Shown here: positions 9,281 through 20,392 of the stretch, in pieces | How the letters are laid out: every line of letters starts with the position of its first letter | How positions within the stretch are numbered: the first letter of the stretch is position 1 | Source: Pelosinus fermentans DSM 17108 | Lineage (GTDB): Bacteria; Bacillota; Negativicutes; DSM-13327 | NCBI RefSeq assembly: GCF_000271485.2 | Contig: NZ_AKVN02000001.1 | Coordinates: 1,864,001 to 1,928,000 of the forward strand | Direction of reading: 5' to 3' | Length of the DNA: 64,000 nucleotides | Position numbers and translations under genes: made by a program | Notes under the pieces: generated by a model | Databases searched by the model: none | Told to the model about the DNA's origin: nothing | Seen by the model: only the letters and a program-made list of their open reading frames with translations

Positions 9281-10741
9281 ATGGCATTTACTGATTTACG
9301 TGAATTCATTCATGCTCTAGAAGAGCGAGGTTGGTTAAAGCGCATTCAAGAAGAGGTAGATTGTGACCTGGAGATTACAGAGATCACTGACAGGGTATCT
9401 AAAATGTCTGGTGAGAAAAATGTAGCTATACTTTTTGAAAATGTAAAAGGATACAATATGCCTGTACTCATGAATGCTTTTGGCAGTATGGAGCGTATGG
9501 CGCTGGCTTTAGGTGTAGACAAGCTTGATGATATTGCAGCAGAAGTAAAAGAAATCTTCAAATTACCTTATATTTCTGTGCAGAATAAATTAGATCTATT
9601 GAAGATTATTCCTACCGCTAAGCGGGCGATAAACTTTCCTAAGTATGTAAAGAGCGGATCATGTAAAGAAGTGATTATTAAAGATCAGCCTTCGTTAGAT
9701 AAATTTCCGATCTTAAAATGCTGGCCTGGTGATGCAGGAAAATTTATTACATTACCTTTAGTATTTACTAAAAATCCTTTGAATGGCAAACGGAATGTGG
9801 GAATGTATCGCTTGCAAGTATATGATGGACAAACGACAGGTATGCATTGGCATATTCATAAAAATGGGGCAGAAAATTATCGGGCACATCAGACATTAGG
9901 TAAAGATCGTATTGAGGTGGCTGTGGCTATTGGTACTGATCCAGCTCTTACATATGCAGCTACGGCTCCATTGCCGAAAGATATTGATGAAATGGTATTT
10001 GCAGGATTTTTGCGTAAAAAATCCGTTGAAATGATTAAATGTGAAACGGTGGATGTAGAAGTACCAGCTCATTCGGAAATTGTCCTGGAAGGGTATGTGA
10101 TGATTGATGAATTGAGAAGGGAAGGGCCTTTTGGTGACCATACGGGTTATTATTCCCTTGCTGATGATTACCCAGTATTTCATATTACTTGTATTACTCA
10201 TCGTAAAGATCCTATTTATCCAGCTACCATCGTAGGTAAACCGCCAATGGAAGATTGTTTCTTAGCAAAAGCCACGGAACGTATTTTCCTGCCTGTATTG
10301 CAAATGAATTTACCGGAAATCATTGATTTGAATCTGCCTTTAGAGGGTGTTTTTCATAATTGTGCCGTGGTATCGATAAAGAAGACCTATCCCCAGCAAG
10401 CCAAAAAAGTAATGCATGCGATTTGGGGTATGGGGCAAATGATGTTTACTAAAATGGTTATTGTCGTGGATGAACACGTTAATGTGCAGGACATGAATGA
10501 AGTATGGTGGCGCGTGTATAATAACATTGATGCTCGCCGTGATATTGTGATGGTGGATGGACCGCTGGATGTACTGGATCATTCTTCGCCGATGCCAAAC
10601 TGGGGGACCAAAGTGGGGATTGATGCCACAAAAGCCTGGGCTGCCGAAGGCTATACCCGGGAATGGCCGGATGAAATTGAAATGTCAGCTGAAATAAAAG
10701 AAATGGTTGACAAGAAATGGAAGGGATTGGGTCTTGAGTAA
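9281..10741 (+). CDS. ubiD: UbiD-family (menaquinone-type) decarboxylase
   Basis: UbiD enzymes decarboxylate aromatic acids with prenylated FMN. The 486-residue protein carries the UbiD signature: MHWHIHKNGAENYR near residue 190 and the active-site stretch RREGPFGDHTGYYS near 285, with KPPMED after it. In bacteria lacking the classical ubiquinone route this subgroup sits beside a UbiA prenyltransferase, as here, and is assigned to the futalosine route to menaquinone. Its stop codon overlaps the TTG start of ubiA. A UbiX-type flavin prenyltransferase, needed for the cofactor, is not in the window. Confidence 0.9.
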   Translation: MAFTDLREFIHALEERGWLKRIQEEVDCDLEITEITDRVSKMSGEKNVAILFENVKGYNMPVLMNAFGSMERMALALGVDKLDDIAAEVKEIFKLPYISVQNKLDLLKIIPTAKRAINFPKYVKSGSCKEVIIKDQPSLDKFPILKCWPGDAGKFITLPLVFTKNPLNGKRNVGMYRLQVYDGQTTGMHWHIHKNGAENYRAHQTLGKDRIEVAVAIGTDPALTYAATAPLPKDIDEMVFAGFLRKKSVEMIKCETVDVEVPAHSEIVLEGYVMIDELRREGPFGDHTGYYSLADDYPVFHITCITHRKDPIYPATIVGKPPMEDCFLAKATERIFLPVLQMNLPEIIDLNLPLEGVFHNCAVVSIKKTYPQQAKKVMHAIWGMGQMMFTKMVIVVDEHVNVQDMNEVWWRVYNNIDARRDIVMVDGPLDVLDHSSPMPNWGTKVGIDATKAWAAEGYTREWPDEIEMSAEIKEMVDKKWKGLGLE

Positions 10742-11582
10742 AATTAAAGCACATCTTGATAATATCGTATTATCCCATACTGTATTTGCCTTACCCTTTT
10801 CCTATATTGGTGCGATATTAGCATCTGGCGGTATACCTACGGGCAGAGAATTCTTTTGGATTACTTTGGCTATGGTGGGTGCGCGCAGTGCAGCTATGGC
10901 ATTAAATAATTGTATTGATTTAAAATATGACAAATTGCAGCCAAGGTTCGCAAATCGCCCCATGGTAACCGGGGCGGTTAAGCCTTGGGAGGCAATACTT
11001 TTAACATTAGCCAGCTTGGGGCTATTTGTCTGGGCGGCAGCCAATTTGCATCCGTTATGCTTACAATTGGCTCCCTTCGCGATACTTCCTTTAGTCATTT
11101 ATCCTTATATGAAGCGATTTTCCTGGACTTGTCATTTAGTTCTGGGCCTGGCTTTATCCATTGCACCCATTGGCTCTTGGGTAGCGATACGGGGAGATAT
11201 TACCATGCCTATCATCCTGCTTGGGTTAGCTGTTGGGGTATGGATTGCTAGTTTTGATGCTATTTATGGCTGTCAGGATGTTGCTTTCGATAAAAAGCAC
11301 GGGCTGCATTCCATGCCAGTACGCTTTGGCATACCAAGAACATTGGCGATATGTAAAGCAATGCATGTGATTAGTATTATCGGCTTTTATTTAGTAGGGC
11401 AGCTTATGAACATGCATGGAATATATTATGCTGGTGTAATACTCGCTGGATTGGTATTAATTTATCAGCATTCTATTGTCACCCCTACTGATTTTCGCTT
11501 GGTGACTCAAGCTTATTTTATGCGTAATGGCTTAGTAAGCATTGCCTTATTAGTATTTACTGTAATTAGTATTCTGGCATAA
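10734..11582 (+). CDS. ubiA: UbiA-family prenyltransferase (menaquinone pathway)
   Basis: This membrane enzyme transfers the polyprenyl chain to an aromatic quinone precursor. Two aspartate-rich motifs are visible: NNCIDLKYDKLQPRFANRP near residue 60 and DAIYGCQDVAFDKKHGLHS near residue 180. Eight or so hydrophobic segments fill the rest of the 282 residues. I set the start at TTG 10734, which overlaps the ubiD stop by 8 bp with AAGGGATTGG upstream; an in-frame TTG at 10707 would lie deep inside ubiD. The tight coupling with ubiD and the upstream polyprenyl synthase supports a menaquinone assignment. Confidence 0.88.
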   Translation: MSKIKAHLDNIVLSHTVFALPFSYIGAILASGGIPTGREFFWITLAMVGARSAAMALNNCIDLKYDKLQPRFANRPMVTGAVKPWEAILLTLASLGLFVWAAANLHPLCLQLAPFAILPLVIYPYMKRFSWTCHLVLGLALSIAPIGSWVAIRGDITMPIILLGLAVGVWIASFDAIYGCQDVAFDKKHGLHSMPVRFGIPRTLAICKAMHVISIIGFYLVGQLMNMHGIYYAGVILAGLVLIYQHSIVTPTDFRLVTQAYFMRNGLVSIALLVFTVISILA

Positions 11583-11652
11583 AGAAGATTGGATTAAAGC
11601 AAAGATAATATTTTTCTAGGCCAGAGAGATAAACAGCATGGGGGGATATCAT

Positions 11653-12525
11653 ATGACAGCAACGGTATTAGAAGGTAAAGTTTTTGCAGCAGAGATAAAA
11701 AAAAGTGTGCACAAGGATGTTGAAAAGTTTATAGAGTCACAGGGGATTATACCTGGGCTGGCAGTAATCATTGTTGGGGAGAATGCTGCCTCAAAAGTAT
11801 ACGTGGCCAATAAGCATAAGGCTTGTGAAGAATTAGGCATTTATTCAGAAGTGATATGTATGCCGGCAAGTACCACTAAGCAAGAATTATTAGAGCAAAT
11901 TCGTATCTTGAATGAAAGTACTACTATTCACGGTATTTTATTACAATTACCATTGCCTGATGCTTTAAAACATGATGAAGCAGAGCTTTTAAAAGCAATC
12001 CACCCTGATAAAGATGTGGACGGATTTCATCCTGTAAATGTGGGCAAATTAGCAATCGGTCAAGAGCATCTTGTACCGTGCACACCTGCTGGCTGTATCA
12101 AAATTTTGGAACTTGCTAATGTAGAAATTGCGGGTAAACATGCAGTAATCATTGGACGGAGCAATATTGTTGGCAAACCAATGGCAAATTTATTATTGTC
12201 CCGTCACGCTACCGTAACCATTTGTCACTCTCGGACTGCCAATTTACCCAGCATCACTTCCCAAGCTGATATTTTAATCGTTGCAATTGGCAAAGCTCAT
12301 TTTGTAACTAAAGATATGGTGAAACCAGGTGCCGTAGTAATTGATGTGGGGATCAATCGCCTTGCAGATAAAAAATTAGTGGGTGACGTTAACTTTGAAG
12401 ATGTAAAAGAAGTGGCAGGAGCCATTACCCCTGTACCAGGCGGCGTTGGTCTTTTAACCATTGCGATGCTGCTTAGTAATACGGTAAAAGCTGCTCAGTT
12501 GCAGTGTCATAAAGAACATAAGTAG
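11653..12525 (+). CDS. folD: Bifunctional methylene-THF dehydrogenase/methenyl-THF cyclohydrolase
   Basis: FolD interconverts 5,10-methylene-THF and 10-formyl-THF. At 290 residues it has the normal length. The catalytic YVANKHKACEELGI segment (Tyr and Lys of YxxxK) is near residue 47, the LLQLPLP motif near 98, the active-site DVDGFHP near 122, and the dinucleotide-binding GRSNIVGKPMANLL near 165. The ATG at 11653 has GGGGG 7 nt upstream, better than the ATG at 11638. It sits directly before fhs, as in acetogens where both work in the methyl branch of the Wood-Ljungdahl pathway; use in purine synthesis alone is also possible. Confidence 0.95.
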   Translation: MTATVLEGKVFAAEIKKSVHKDVEKFIESQGIIPGLAVIIVGENAASKVYVANKHKACEELGIYSEVICMPASTTKQELLEQIRILNESTTIHGILLQLPLPDALKHDEAELLKAIHPDKDVDGFHPVNVGKLAIGQEHLVPCTPAGCIKILELANVEIAGKHAVIIGRSNIVGKPMANLLLSRHATVTICHSRTANLPSITSQADILIVAIGKAHFVTKDMVKPGAVVIDVGINRLADKKLVGDVNFEDVKEVAGAITPVPGGVGLLTIAMLLSNTVKAAQLQCHKEHK

Positions 12526-12546
12526 ACCAATTCATTCGGTAGTGTT

Positions 12547-12604
12547 ACAGCCAAATGATACTTGAACGAAGTGACTGTATCAAGTACTCACTTTGGCTGT
12601 AGTT
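12547..12604 (+). other. Long stem-loop between folD and fhs
   Basis: Two arms can pair in an extended interrupted stem: ACAGCCAAATGATACTTGA on the left and TATCAAGTACTCACTTTGGCTGT on the right in two helical blocks. There is no following T-run, so it is not a standard terminator. It could be an attenuator, an RNA stability element or a processing site in a folD-fhs transcript. Confidence 0.5.
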
Positions 12605-12623
12605 ATATAAGGAGGTATATAAA

Positions 12624-14291
12624 ATGAAAAGTGATGTTGAAATTGCGCAAGAAGCGCATATGATACACATTGAAGAAGTTGCCAGTCAACTTGGCATTAC
12701 ACAAGATGATCTTGAACTTTATGGAAAATATAAAGGGAAGGTAGCATTACAAACTTGGGAAAAGATTAAAACTCGCCCTGATGGTAAGCTAGTACTGGTT
12801 ACCGCCATTAATCCTACAGCAGCAGGGGAAGGTAAAACAACGACTACGGTCGGTCTTGGCGATGCGTTACATCAAATCGGAAAAAAAGTTGCTATAGCCT
12901 TGCGTGAGCCATCTCTAGGACCCTGTTTTGGTATGAAAGGTGGTGCTGCTGGTGGTGGATATGCGCAAGTAGTGCCGATGGAAGATATTAATTTACATTT
13001 TACTGGGGATTTTCATGCAATTACAACGGCTCATAATTTATTAGCTGCTATTATTGACAATCATATTCATCAAGGAAATGAACTAGGCTTAGATCCTAGG
13101 CGTATTACCTGGCGCCGTGTGATGGATTTAAATGAACGTTCACTTCGCTCGATTATTTGCGGACTAGGCGGAAAAATAAATGGTATACCCCGGGAAAGCG
13201 GTTTTGATATTACGGTTGCTTCTGAAATGATGGCTATTTTATGTTTAGCCAGTGATTTAGACGATATGAAGGCTCGTATCGGTAAGATTATTATTGGTTA
13301 TACCTATGGAAATGAACCCATTACTGCTGAGGCGTTACATGTCACGGGAGCGTTGACGTTATTGTTTAAAGATGCTATAAAGCCTAATTTAGTGCAGACA
13401 TTAGAACATACTCCGGCTTTTGTCCATGGCGGACCTTTTGCTAATATTGCTCATGGCTGCAATAGTGTAATGGCGACTAAATTTGCATTAAAGCTGGCTG
13501 ATATTTGTGTTACAGAAGCTGGTTTTGGTGCCGATTTAGGTGCTGAAAAATTCTTGGATATTAAGTGTCGGTTTGCGGGGATCAAGCCAGATGCAGTGGT
13601 AATTGTCGCTACTGTTCGTGCTCTTAAAATGCATGGTGGCGTACCTAAAACAGAGTTAGTGGGAGAAAATATGCCGGCTTTAGAAAAAGGCTTGGCGAAT
13701 TTGACAAAACATATTGAAAATATGCAGAAATTTGGTTTGCCAGCAATCGTTGCTATTAATGCGTTTCCTACAGATACTTCCCAAGAGCTTGAATTTGTAA
13801 GACGAAAATGTGTGGAGTTGGGTGCTGAGGTTGCCTTATCAGAAGTTTGGGCTAAAGGTGGCCAAGGCGGCATAGAACTGGCCAAAAAAGTTCTCGCAGC
13901 TTGTGAGCAGCCTGGCAATTTCAACTATCTATATGATGTGAATGCATCCATCAAGGATAAGATCGCAACTATTGCCAGGGAAATATATGGTGCCGAAGGG
14001 GTTAGCTATACTCCTCAAGCGGAGAAGACAATTAAGGAGCTTACAGCGTTAGGTTTTGATAAAACACCGATATGTATGGCTAAAACTCAATACTCTTTGA
14101 GTGATGATATGACTCAATTAGGACGACCTGCTGGCTTTACCATTACTGTGCGTGAAATTCGAGTAGCAGCAGGAGCTGGATTCTTAGTAGCACTGACAGG
14201 CGAAGTGATGACCATGCCAGGGCTGCCCAAACGTCCAGCGGCAGAAAAAATGGATATTGATAATGCAGGAAAAATTATTGGTTTGTTTTAA
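12624..14291 (+). CDS. fhs: Formate-tetrahydrofolate ligase
   Basis: The enzyme makes 10-formyl-THF from formate, THF and ATP, the entry step of the methyl branch in acetogens. It has 555 residues, the usual size. The P-loop AAGEGKTTT is near residue 70, followed by [19 protein letters not shown], which includes the family signature, and [15 protein letters not shown] near residue 262. AAGGAGG lies before the ATG. Adjacent folD and the nfnA-nfnB pair behind it suggest a C1/redox cluster. The gene is common outside acetogens too, so acetogenesis is suggested and not shown. Confidence 0.97.
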   Translation: MKSDVEIAQEAHMIHIEEVASQLGITQDDLELYGKYKGKVALQTWEKIKTRPDGKLVLVTAINPTAAGEGKTTTTVGLGDALHQIGKKVAIALREPSLGPCFGMKGGAAGGGYAQVVPMEDINLHFTGDFHAITTAHNLLAAIIDNHIHQGNELGLDPRRITWRRVMDLNERSLRSIICGLGGKINGIPRESGFDITVASEMMAILCLASDLDDMKARIGKIIIGYTYGNEPITAEALHVTGALTLLFKDAIKPNLVQTLEHTPAFVHGGPFANIAHGCNSVMATKFALKLADICVTEAGFGADLGAEKFLDIKCRFAGIKPDAVVIVATVRALKMHGGVPKTELVGENMPALEKGLANLTKHIENMQKFGLPAIVAINAFPTDTSQELEFVRRKCVELGAEVALSEVWAKGGQGGIELAKKVLAACEQPGNFNYLYDVNASIKDKIATIAREIYGAEGVSYTPQAEKTIKELTALGFDKTPICMAKTQYSLSDDMTQLGRPAGFTITVREIRVAAGAGFLVALTGEVMTMPGLPKRPAAEKMDIDNAGKIIGLF

Positions 14292-14350
14292 GTAGAAGCA
14301 AAAAGTGAGACAGTTTTCATTATAAATGGTGAATCATAATTGATAAAGTA

Positions 14351-14378
14351 TTGACTTATCATGAGAAAACGATAAAAT
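14351..14378 (+). promoter_or_regulatory. Sigma-A type promoter for nfnA-nfnB
   Basis: TTGACT and TAAAAT are separated by 16 bp in the 200-bp gap after fhs. A short hairpin (GGAAGGT with ACCTTTCC) sits in the leader just before the AAGGAGG site of nfnA. Confidence 0.6.
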
Positions 14379-14493
14379 TAAAGACATTGTTATTAATAAA
14401 AATTGGACTATTACTTGCATTACGATTCGAGAAGTTTCTGGGAAGGTGAAATTGGTAAGGGATTTACCTTTCCTTAATTGAAGGAGGTTTCTT

Positions 14494-16739
<2,246 letters not shown>

Positions 16740-16748
16740 TAAAAAAAC

Positions 16749-16786
16749 AAAATTCAGGTGGAATTCAAATCCCACCTGAATTTTAG
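16749..16786 (+). terminator. Rho-independent terminator after nfnB
   Basis: A 13-bp perfect stem (AAAATTCAGGTGG with CCACCTGAATTTT) closes the nfnAB operon; it can work in both directions. Confidence 0.87.
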
Positions 16787-16868
16787 TAGATTATCGAAAT
16801 CTTCTTAACTTCCAGCTGGAGAAGGAGAGCTCAGGGTGGCTGGTGATCGAATAAAATAGATAAAATGG

Positions 16869-16897
16869 TTGACAATTATAGCATTTTAGTATATCAT
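16869..16897 (+). promoter_or_regulatory. Promoter of tRNA-Lys
   Basis: A consensus -35 (TTGACA) and a -10 (TATCAT) are separated by 17 bp; the tRNA begins 24 bp after the -10. It remains intact after prophage integration. Confidence 0.8.
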
Positions 16898-16920
16898 ATA
16901 AATGTTGCTGAAATTAATAC

Positions 16921-17004
<84 letters not shown>

Positions 17005-17007
<3 letters not shown>

Positions 17008-17035
17008 CCTCCGCAGGTTATGTGGAGGCTTTTTT
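17005..17035 (+). terminator. Phage-supplied terminator for tRNA-Lys
   Basis: AAGCCTCC pairs with GGAGGCTT and is followed by TTTT. It lies just right of the attL core, so it came with the phage and replaces the host tRNA terminator, which now lies beyond attR. Confidence 0.8.
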
Positions 17036-17041
17036 ATTTTA

Positions 17042-17063
17042 ATCGTTGCCAAAACCGTTGCCA
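17042..17063 (+). repeat. Integrase arm-type site candidate, left
   Basis: Two CGTTGCC heptamers 5 bp apart form a 22-bp block repeated exactly at 63007-63028 in the same orientation, inside both ends of the prophage. Placement beside the cores fits arm sites for the N-terminal domain of the integrase. Confidence 0.65.
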
Positions 17064-17114
17064 ATGGTGGGCATAAAAAAATATACAGCACCAATCTGCA
17101 CTAATCAATAGTAC

Positions 17115-18347
17115 TCATTTCTTAAACTTACTTTCTATACTTTTTATAGAATCTCGCTTTTCTAATGGGATAAAATGAAAATATGTTTTATAAGTTATTG
17201 TAATATCGCTGTGACCTAATCTTTTTGATACATATGAAATATCTTCGCCTTCCGCTAGTAGGTGGCTTGCGTGTGTGTGGCGTAAGCAGTGGAAGGTTAA
17301 GCGCGGAAGTCCACAATCAATGCAAAATCCAGGGAACCATGATGAAGGGGTGTCGGGGTGGATAGACTGTCCATTGTTCCTGCAAAATATTAAATTATTA
17401 TCAGTATATTGCGGTATAATTTCGTCATTTTCCTCATTTTCTATTCTATTTGATTCTGCATCTTTTTTAGCTTGTTCTTGCTTTTCCTTAACTAAATTTA
17501 ATATATCAAGTACCTCACTAGTGACTTCAATTATGCGTTTGTTTTTATTCTTAGTGGATTTATATATGCAACCATTGTCAGGGGTGTATGATATAGAACG
17601 TTTAACAAAAATCGTTGATTTGTCAAAGTCAACACTATCCCATGTTAAAGCTAATAATTCACCGCGCCTCATTCCCGTCCGGAGGGCTAGTGCTACCAAT
17701 GCGTAATAGTCAGTGTCTATGGTATGACGTTCCAACGTGGTTATTTGCTCTGCTGTGAAGACTTTTACAAGGTCTTCGTCTTCGTCAAAATCTTGATCCG
17801 GCGGTTCTGGAATAGTAATCTTATCCGCAACATTCCTAGGTAAAATTTCATCTTCATACACAGCATGGTTGAGAATGCGCCTAATTACTTGATGGTGATA
17901 TAAGACGGTTCTTTTGCTTACTGGTTGGCCTTTTTTGCTATCTTCCTCTCTGCCAGCCAATCTGCCCTCTTCGTAAATTCGCTGATAAAAATTCTTTAAT
18001 TGAGATCGGGTTAAATCTCCAATTTTAGTATTACCGATCCAAGGCACTATGCGAAGGTCTACGCATTTTTTATAACTTGTAAACGTCTTAGGGGCCAATC
18101 TTTTCGCTTCTGGTGTTTTAAGCCAGTTGGTGAAGTATTGTTCTACAGTTAAATTAGGCGACTTGATAAATGTTTTATTAGCTATTTCCCCTAAGATAAT
18201 ATCTAGTTGGCGTTGTGCTTCGCTCTCGTCATCGGTCTTTACGGATTTCGACCAACGTTTTCTTATGCCCGTTTCGGGATCAATTCCTTCATCGATTATT
18301 AGAGTATAACTACTTTTATGACGGTTTTCTATGCGACCTTTTGCCAT
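17115..18347 (-). CDS. int: Prophage tyrosine-recombinase integrase
   Basis: This enzyme would insert and excise the prophage at tRNA-Lys. The 410-residue protein has an N-terminal arm-binding domain (residues 1-60, with DPETGIRKRWSKS), a core-binding SAM-like domain (about 75-180) and a C-terminal catalytic domain with Arg in TGMRRGELLALTW, the HCLRH motif, GHSDITITY and the nucleophile Tyr in KTYFH. I chose the ATG at 18347 because GGAGG lies just upstream. It points toward attL, whose core is about 100 bp past the stop, the normal arrangement for tRNA-integrating phages. Confidence 0.95.
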   Translation of the reverse strand: MAKGRIENRHKSSYTLIIDEGIDPETGIRKRWSKSVKTDDESEAQRQLDIILGEIANKTFIKSPNLTVEQYFTNWLKTPEAKRLAPKTFTSYKKCVDLRIVPWIGNTKIGDLTRSQLKNFYQRIYEEGRLAGREEDSKKGQPVSKRTVLYHHQVIRRILNHAVYEDEILPRNVADKITIPEPPDQDFDEDEDLVKVFTAEQITTLERHTIDTDYYALVALALRTGMRRGELLALTWDSVDFDKSTIFVKRSISYTPDNGCIYKSTKNKNKRIIEVTSEVLDILNLVKEKQEQAKKDAESNRIENEENDEIIPQYTDNNLIFCRNNGQSIHPDTPSSWFPGFCIDCGLPRLTFHCLRHTHASHLLAEGEDISYVSKRLGHSDITITYKTYFHFIPLEKRDSIKSIESKFKK

Positions 18348-18370
18348 TTTTACCTCCAATTTATAATTAA

Positions 18371-18410
18371 GACACAGCTTATCCATTTTTATGGGGCTGT
18401 GTCTTTTTTT
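18371..18410 (+). terminator. Hairpin between immA and int
   Basis: GACACAGC pairs with GCTGTGTC and is followed by seven T residues on the + strand. It would stop transcription entering from the tRNA side; on the - strand it lies between immA and int and may lower read-through into int. Confidence 0.6.
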
Positions 18411-18414
18411 ATTT

Positions 18415-18834
18415 CTATCTATTTTTTAAATGCAATAATTCCAGTGGTACTCCGCTGTTTGCTGCAAGATGAGATAATGACACGTCCTGATGTTCATACA
18501 GCAAGGTATCTGGTAATAACAGTTCAACAGCAAATTCGTTTGCTTCTCGCTCAATTTTAGAAATAGAAAAAAGAGTATTTTTTCTAAGAAAAGGCGTGTT
18601 TACTTCTGGATGAAGAATAGAATGCCCTAGTTCATGAGCGCATACAAATTGTTGTTCCGATTCGTTAAGTTCTTGATTGATATGAATTATTTTAATGCGT
18701 TTGTATGTATTAAAGTATCCCAAGGTATCTTTTAACCTTTCAAAAAGGATAACTACGCCCATCTCCCTAGCGATTTGGAAAGGGCAATTTGTGTGGAATT
18801 TTTTAATTAACTTTTTCGCTATTTTTTTACGCAT
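18415..18834 (-). CDS. ImmA/IrrE-family metallopeptidase
   Basis: ImmA-type proteases cleave the cognate CI-like repressor to induce mobile elements after DNA damage. The 139-residue protein has the zinc motif HELGH in FVCAHELGHSILH near residue 67, then a Glu-rich helix (EREANEFAVELLLP) that carries the third ligand. It lies 22 bp downstream of the XRE repressor gene in the same direction, the standard repressor-antirepressor pair of Firmicute prophages and ICEBs1. Whether it cleaves this repressor is inferred from that pairing. Confidence 0.9.
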   Translation of the reverse strand: MRKKIAKKLIKKFHTNCPFQIAREMGVVILFERLKDTLGYFNTYKRIKIIHINQELNESEQQFVCAHELGHSILHPEVNTPFLRKNTLFSISKIEREANEFAVELLLPDTLLYEHQDVSLSHLAANSGVPLELLHLKNR

Positions 18835-18856
18835 CTACGAAAACCCTCCCTTGAGG

Positions 18857-19294
18857 CTATTTCTTATATTTATTAGGTGTGAATTTTTTCTTTGCCATTT
18901 GTTTGGCGAGGCGCATTGAGTTTTCTAAAGAAATACGCAACAATTCCTTGCTTTCTTCATCTAAAGGCTCACCATCGTAAAAAGACATAGCTTCTTGGTT
19001 CTCTAGATTAGAGAGCATTTTTTCTAAGTCGCGGGCAATGTCTCGCTCTTCTTTTGGTAATAGAGAGGATTGAGGTAACTTTTCCTTTAGACCTTCACCA
19101 TCATTATCTTTAAGCAGTTCACTCATAGTAACACCCAAAATATTGGCTATGTTTTCCATTAACTCTAAACTGGGATTTCTTTTGTTATTTATGACATAAC
19201 TTAGATGGGTTGGGCTTATACCCAATTTTCCAGCGAGTTCTTTAGCTGGAATTTTATTTTCCATCATAATATTGCGAAGATTATCGCCGACCAT
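18857..19294 (-). CDS. CI-like XRE-family repressor
   Basis: This is the likely lysogeny repressor. Residues 5-60 form a lambda-type helix-turn-helix (AKELAGKLGISPTHLSYVIN) and residues 80-145 form an acidic then lysine-rich C-terminal part without a LexA-type peptidase motif. Lack of a self-cleavage domain agrees with use of the ImmA peptidase next door. Its GTG-free ATG start is preceded by GAGGTGA, and its promoter overlaps two copies of a 17-bp operator, so it should regulate itself. Confidence 0.9.
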   Translation of the reverse strand: MVGDNLRNIMMENKIPAKELAGKLGISPTHLSYVINNKRNPSLELMENIANILGVTMSELLKDNDGEGLKEKLPQSSLLPKEERDIARDLEKMLSNLENQEAMSFYDGEPLDEESKELLRISLENSMRLAKQMAKKKFTPNKYKK

Positions 19295-19305
19295 AAAATC
19301 ACCTC

Positions 19306-19492
19306 ACAAACTGTTAGTTTATCCAATTATAAACTAACAGTTAATATAATGCAATGAAATATTGAGATATATTAAGGAAACGTGAGAAAATAAACAATAA
19401 GTTTATTTAATTGATGAAATATGATAAACTATAAGTTTATTTAAAGGTTTCAACAAACTATTAGTTCATGATAAGATAAACTCACAGTTTAA
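19306..19492. promoter_or_regulatory. Lysogeny control region with six 17-bp operators
   Basis: Six sites share the pattern AYAAACTnnnAGTTTAT: 19306-19322, 19329-19345, 19390-19406, 19424-19440, 19453-19469 and 19476-19492. The fourth is symmetric apart from its centre (ATAAACTATAAGTTTAT). Two cover the repressor promoter and four lie before the Cro-like gene. This is the expected layout for CI/Cro-type control. Confidence 0.85.
19326..19354 (-). promoter_or_regulatory. Repressor promoter
   Basis: On the - strand TTGCAT and TATAAT are separated by exactly 17 bp. One operator overlaps the -10/spacer and another lies just downstream, so bound repressor could block or tune it. Confidence 0.75.
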
Positions 19493-19509
19493 GAAAGGGC
19501 GGTGATTCC

Positions 19510-19701
19510 GTGAACAACATTGACAAAATCAGATTAAAGAAGCACTTAAGTTATGGTGTTATTGCCAAGGAGGCAGAATTAACCCCAACTTATATTCACC
19601 TATTGGCAAAAAGTAAACGTACTAATCCAAGCTTAGATGCAATGAAAAAAATATCACTAGCATTAGGAGAGAAAGTAGGATATGTCTTTCCAACAACCTG
19701 A
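19510..19701 (+). CDS. Cro-like XRE-family regulator
   Basis: This 63-residue protein is little more than a helix-turn-helix (YGVIAKEAELTPTYIHLLAKS...NPSLDAMKKISLALG). It is divergent from the repressor and is the first gene of the early operon, the position of Cro. The GTG start has AAAGGGCGG upstream. It probably binds the same operators; that is inference from position. Confidence 0.8.
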   Translation: MNNIDKIRLKKHLSYGVIAKEAELTPTYIHLLAKSKRTNPSLDAMKKISLALGEKVGYVFPTT

Positions 19702-19733
19702 AAAAACAAATGAATTAAAAAAGGAGTGCTTAT

Positions 19734-19991
19734 ATGACTTGCAAATGTGGCATAGACCTTACGCCAAAAGCGAAATTTTGCCCTGAGTGCGGAACGCCTG
19801 CCCCAAAACCAGAACCATTAAAAGAATCCAAAATAGAAGAAATTCTCACCACTTATGAAGCAGCTGAATTCTTGAAAATATCTCGTTGGAAGATATATGA
19901 CTTAATCCGTAAAAAGCAAATTCCATTTAAAGAAGTTGGAACGCAAAAACGATTTGTAAAAGCGAGATTGATTGAATGGATGCAAGTCTAA
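19734..19991 (+). CDS. Zinc-ribbon plus excisionase/MerR-type DNA-binding protein
   Basis: The 85-residue protein fuses an N-terminal zinc ribbon (CKCG...CPECG, residues 3-21) to a winged-helix excisionase-type domain (TYEAAEFLKISRWKIYDLIRK, residues 41-85, ending in a recognition wing with KRFVK). The C-terminal domain is typical of Xis and other small phage regulators. It could be the directionality factor for the integrase or an early regulator; the zinc ribbon is an unusual addition. An AAAAGGAG site precedes the ATG. Confidence 0.7.
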   Translation: MTCKCGIDLTPKAKFCPECGTPAPKPEPLKESKIEEILTTYEAAEFLKISRWKIYDLIRKKQIPFKEVGTQKRFVKARLIEWMQV

Positions 19992-20045
19992 CCTCTATTT
20001 ATTGCCACAGTATATCTTCTATTTGAGGAAAAGGAGCATAACCAC

Positions 20046-20216
20046 ATGGCAGGACGCTACAAGACAATCATATCCCTACTATACTGCCGTAAGGTAGTAC
20101 ATAATCTCAGTCGTAACAATGATACTGAGTCAAGAAAACTAGTTAAAAAGTACGCTCAAAAGATGAACAAGTTGAGCGCAAAAATCAAGTCGAAAGGGTG
20201 GGTGATAGCTGGTTAA
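20046..20216 (+). CDS. Small basic early protein, unknown function
   Basis: This 56-residue, lysine/arginine-rich protein has a good AAAGGAG site 9 nt before its ATG and fills the space between two supported early genes. It ends in a TAATG overlap with the next small gene. I do not recognise a family. High basic charge would allow nucleic-acid binding. Confidence 0.6.
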   Translation: MAGRYKTIISLLYCRKVVHNLSRNNDTESRKLVKKYAQKMNKLSAKIKSKGWVIAG

Positions 20217-20380
20217 TGTCGGTAAAATCTTTTCTCAAAAAATTAGACAGGTTAGAGCAGTATGCCAATGAATTGTCTGCTGCTAGTGCTAGAAAGTCGC
20301 ATGGCAGAACTAAAAAAGGCTTTTCTAAAAATACTCATAACAGTAATGGATTCATTACCGAAAAGAAATTATTTAAGTGA
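20216..20380 (+). CDS. Small basic early protein, unknown function
   Basis: A 54-residue basic protein (KSFLKKLDRLEQYANEL near the start, then a Ser/Lys-rich tail) is translationally coupled to the preceding gene through TAATG, and ends 12 bp before the methyltransferase gene. No family is recognised. Confidence 0.55.
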   Translation: MSVKSFLKKLDRLEQYANELSAASARKSHGRTKKGFSKNTHNSNGFITEKKLFK

Positions 20381-20392
20381 AGGAGGCAGAAA

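Noticed and set aside
12547..12604. THF or other riboswitch before fhs
   Set aside because: Only one long hairpin is visible; the conserved junctions expected of a THF riboswitch are not seen.
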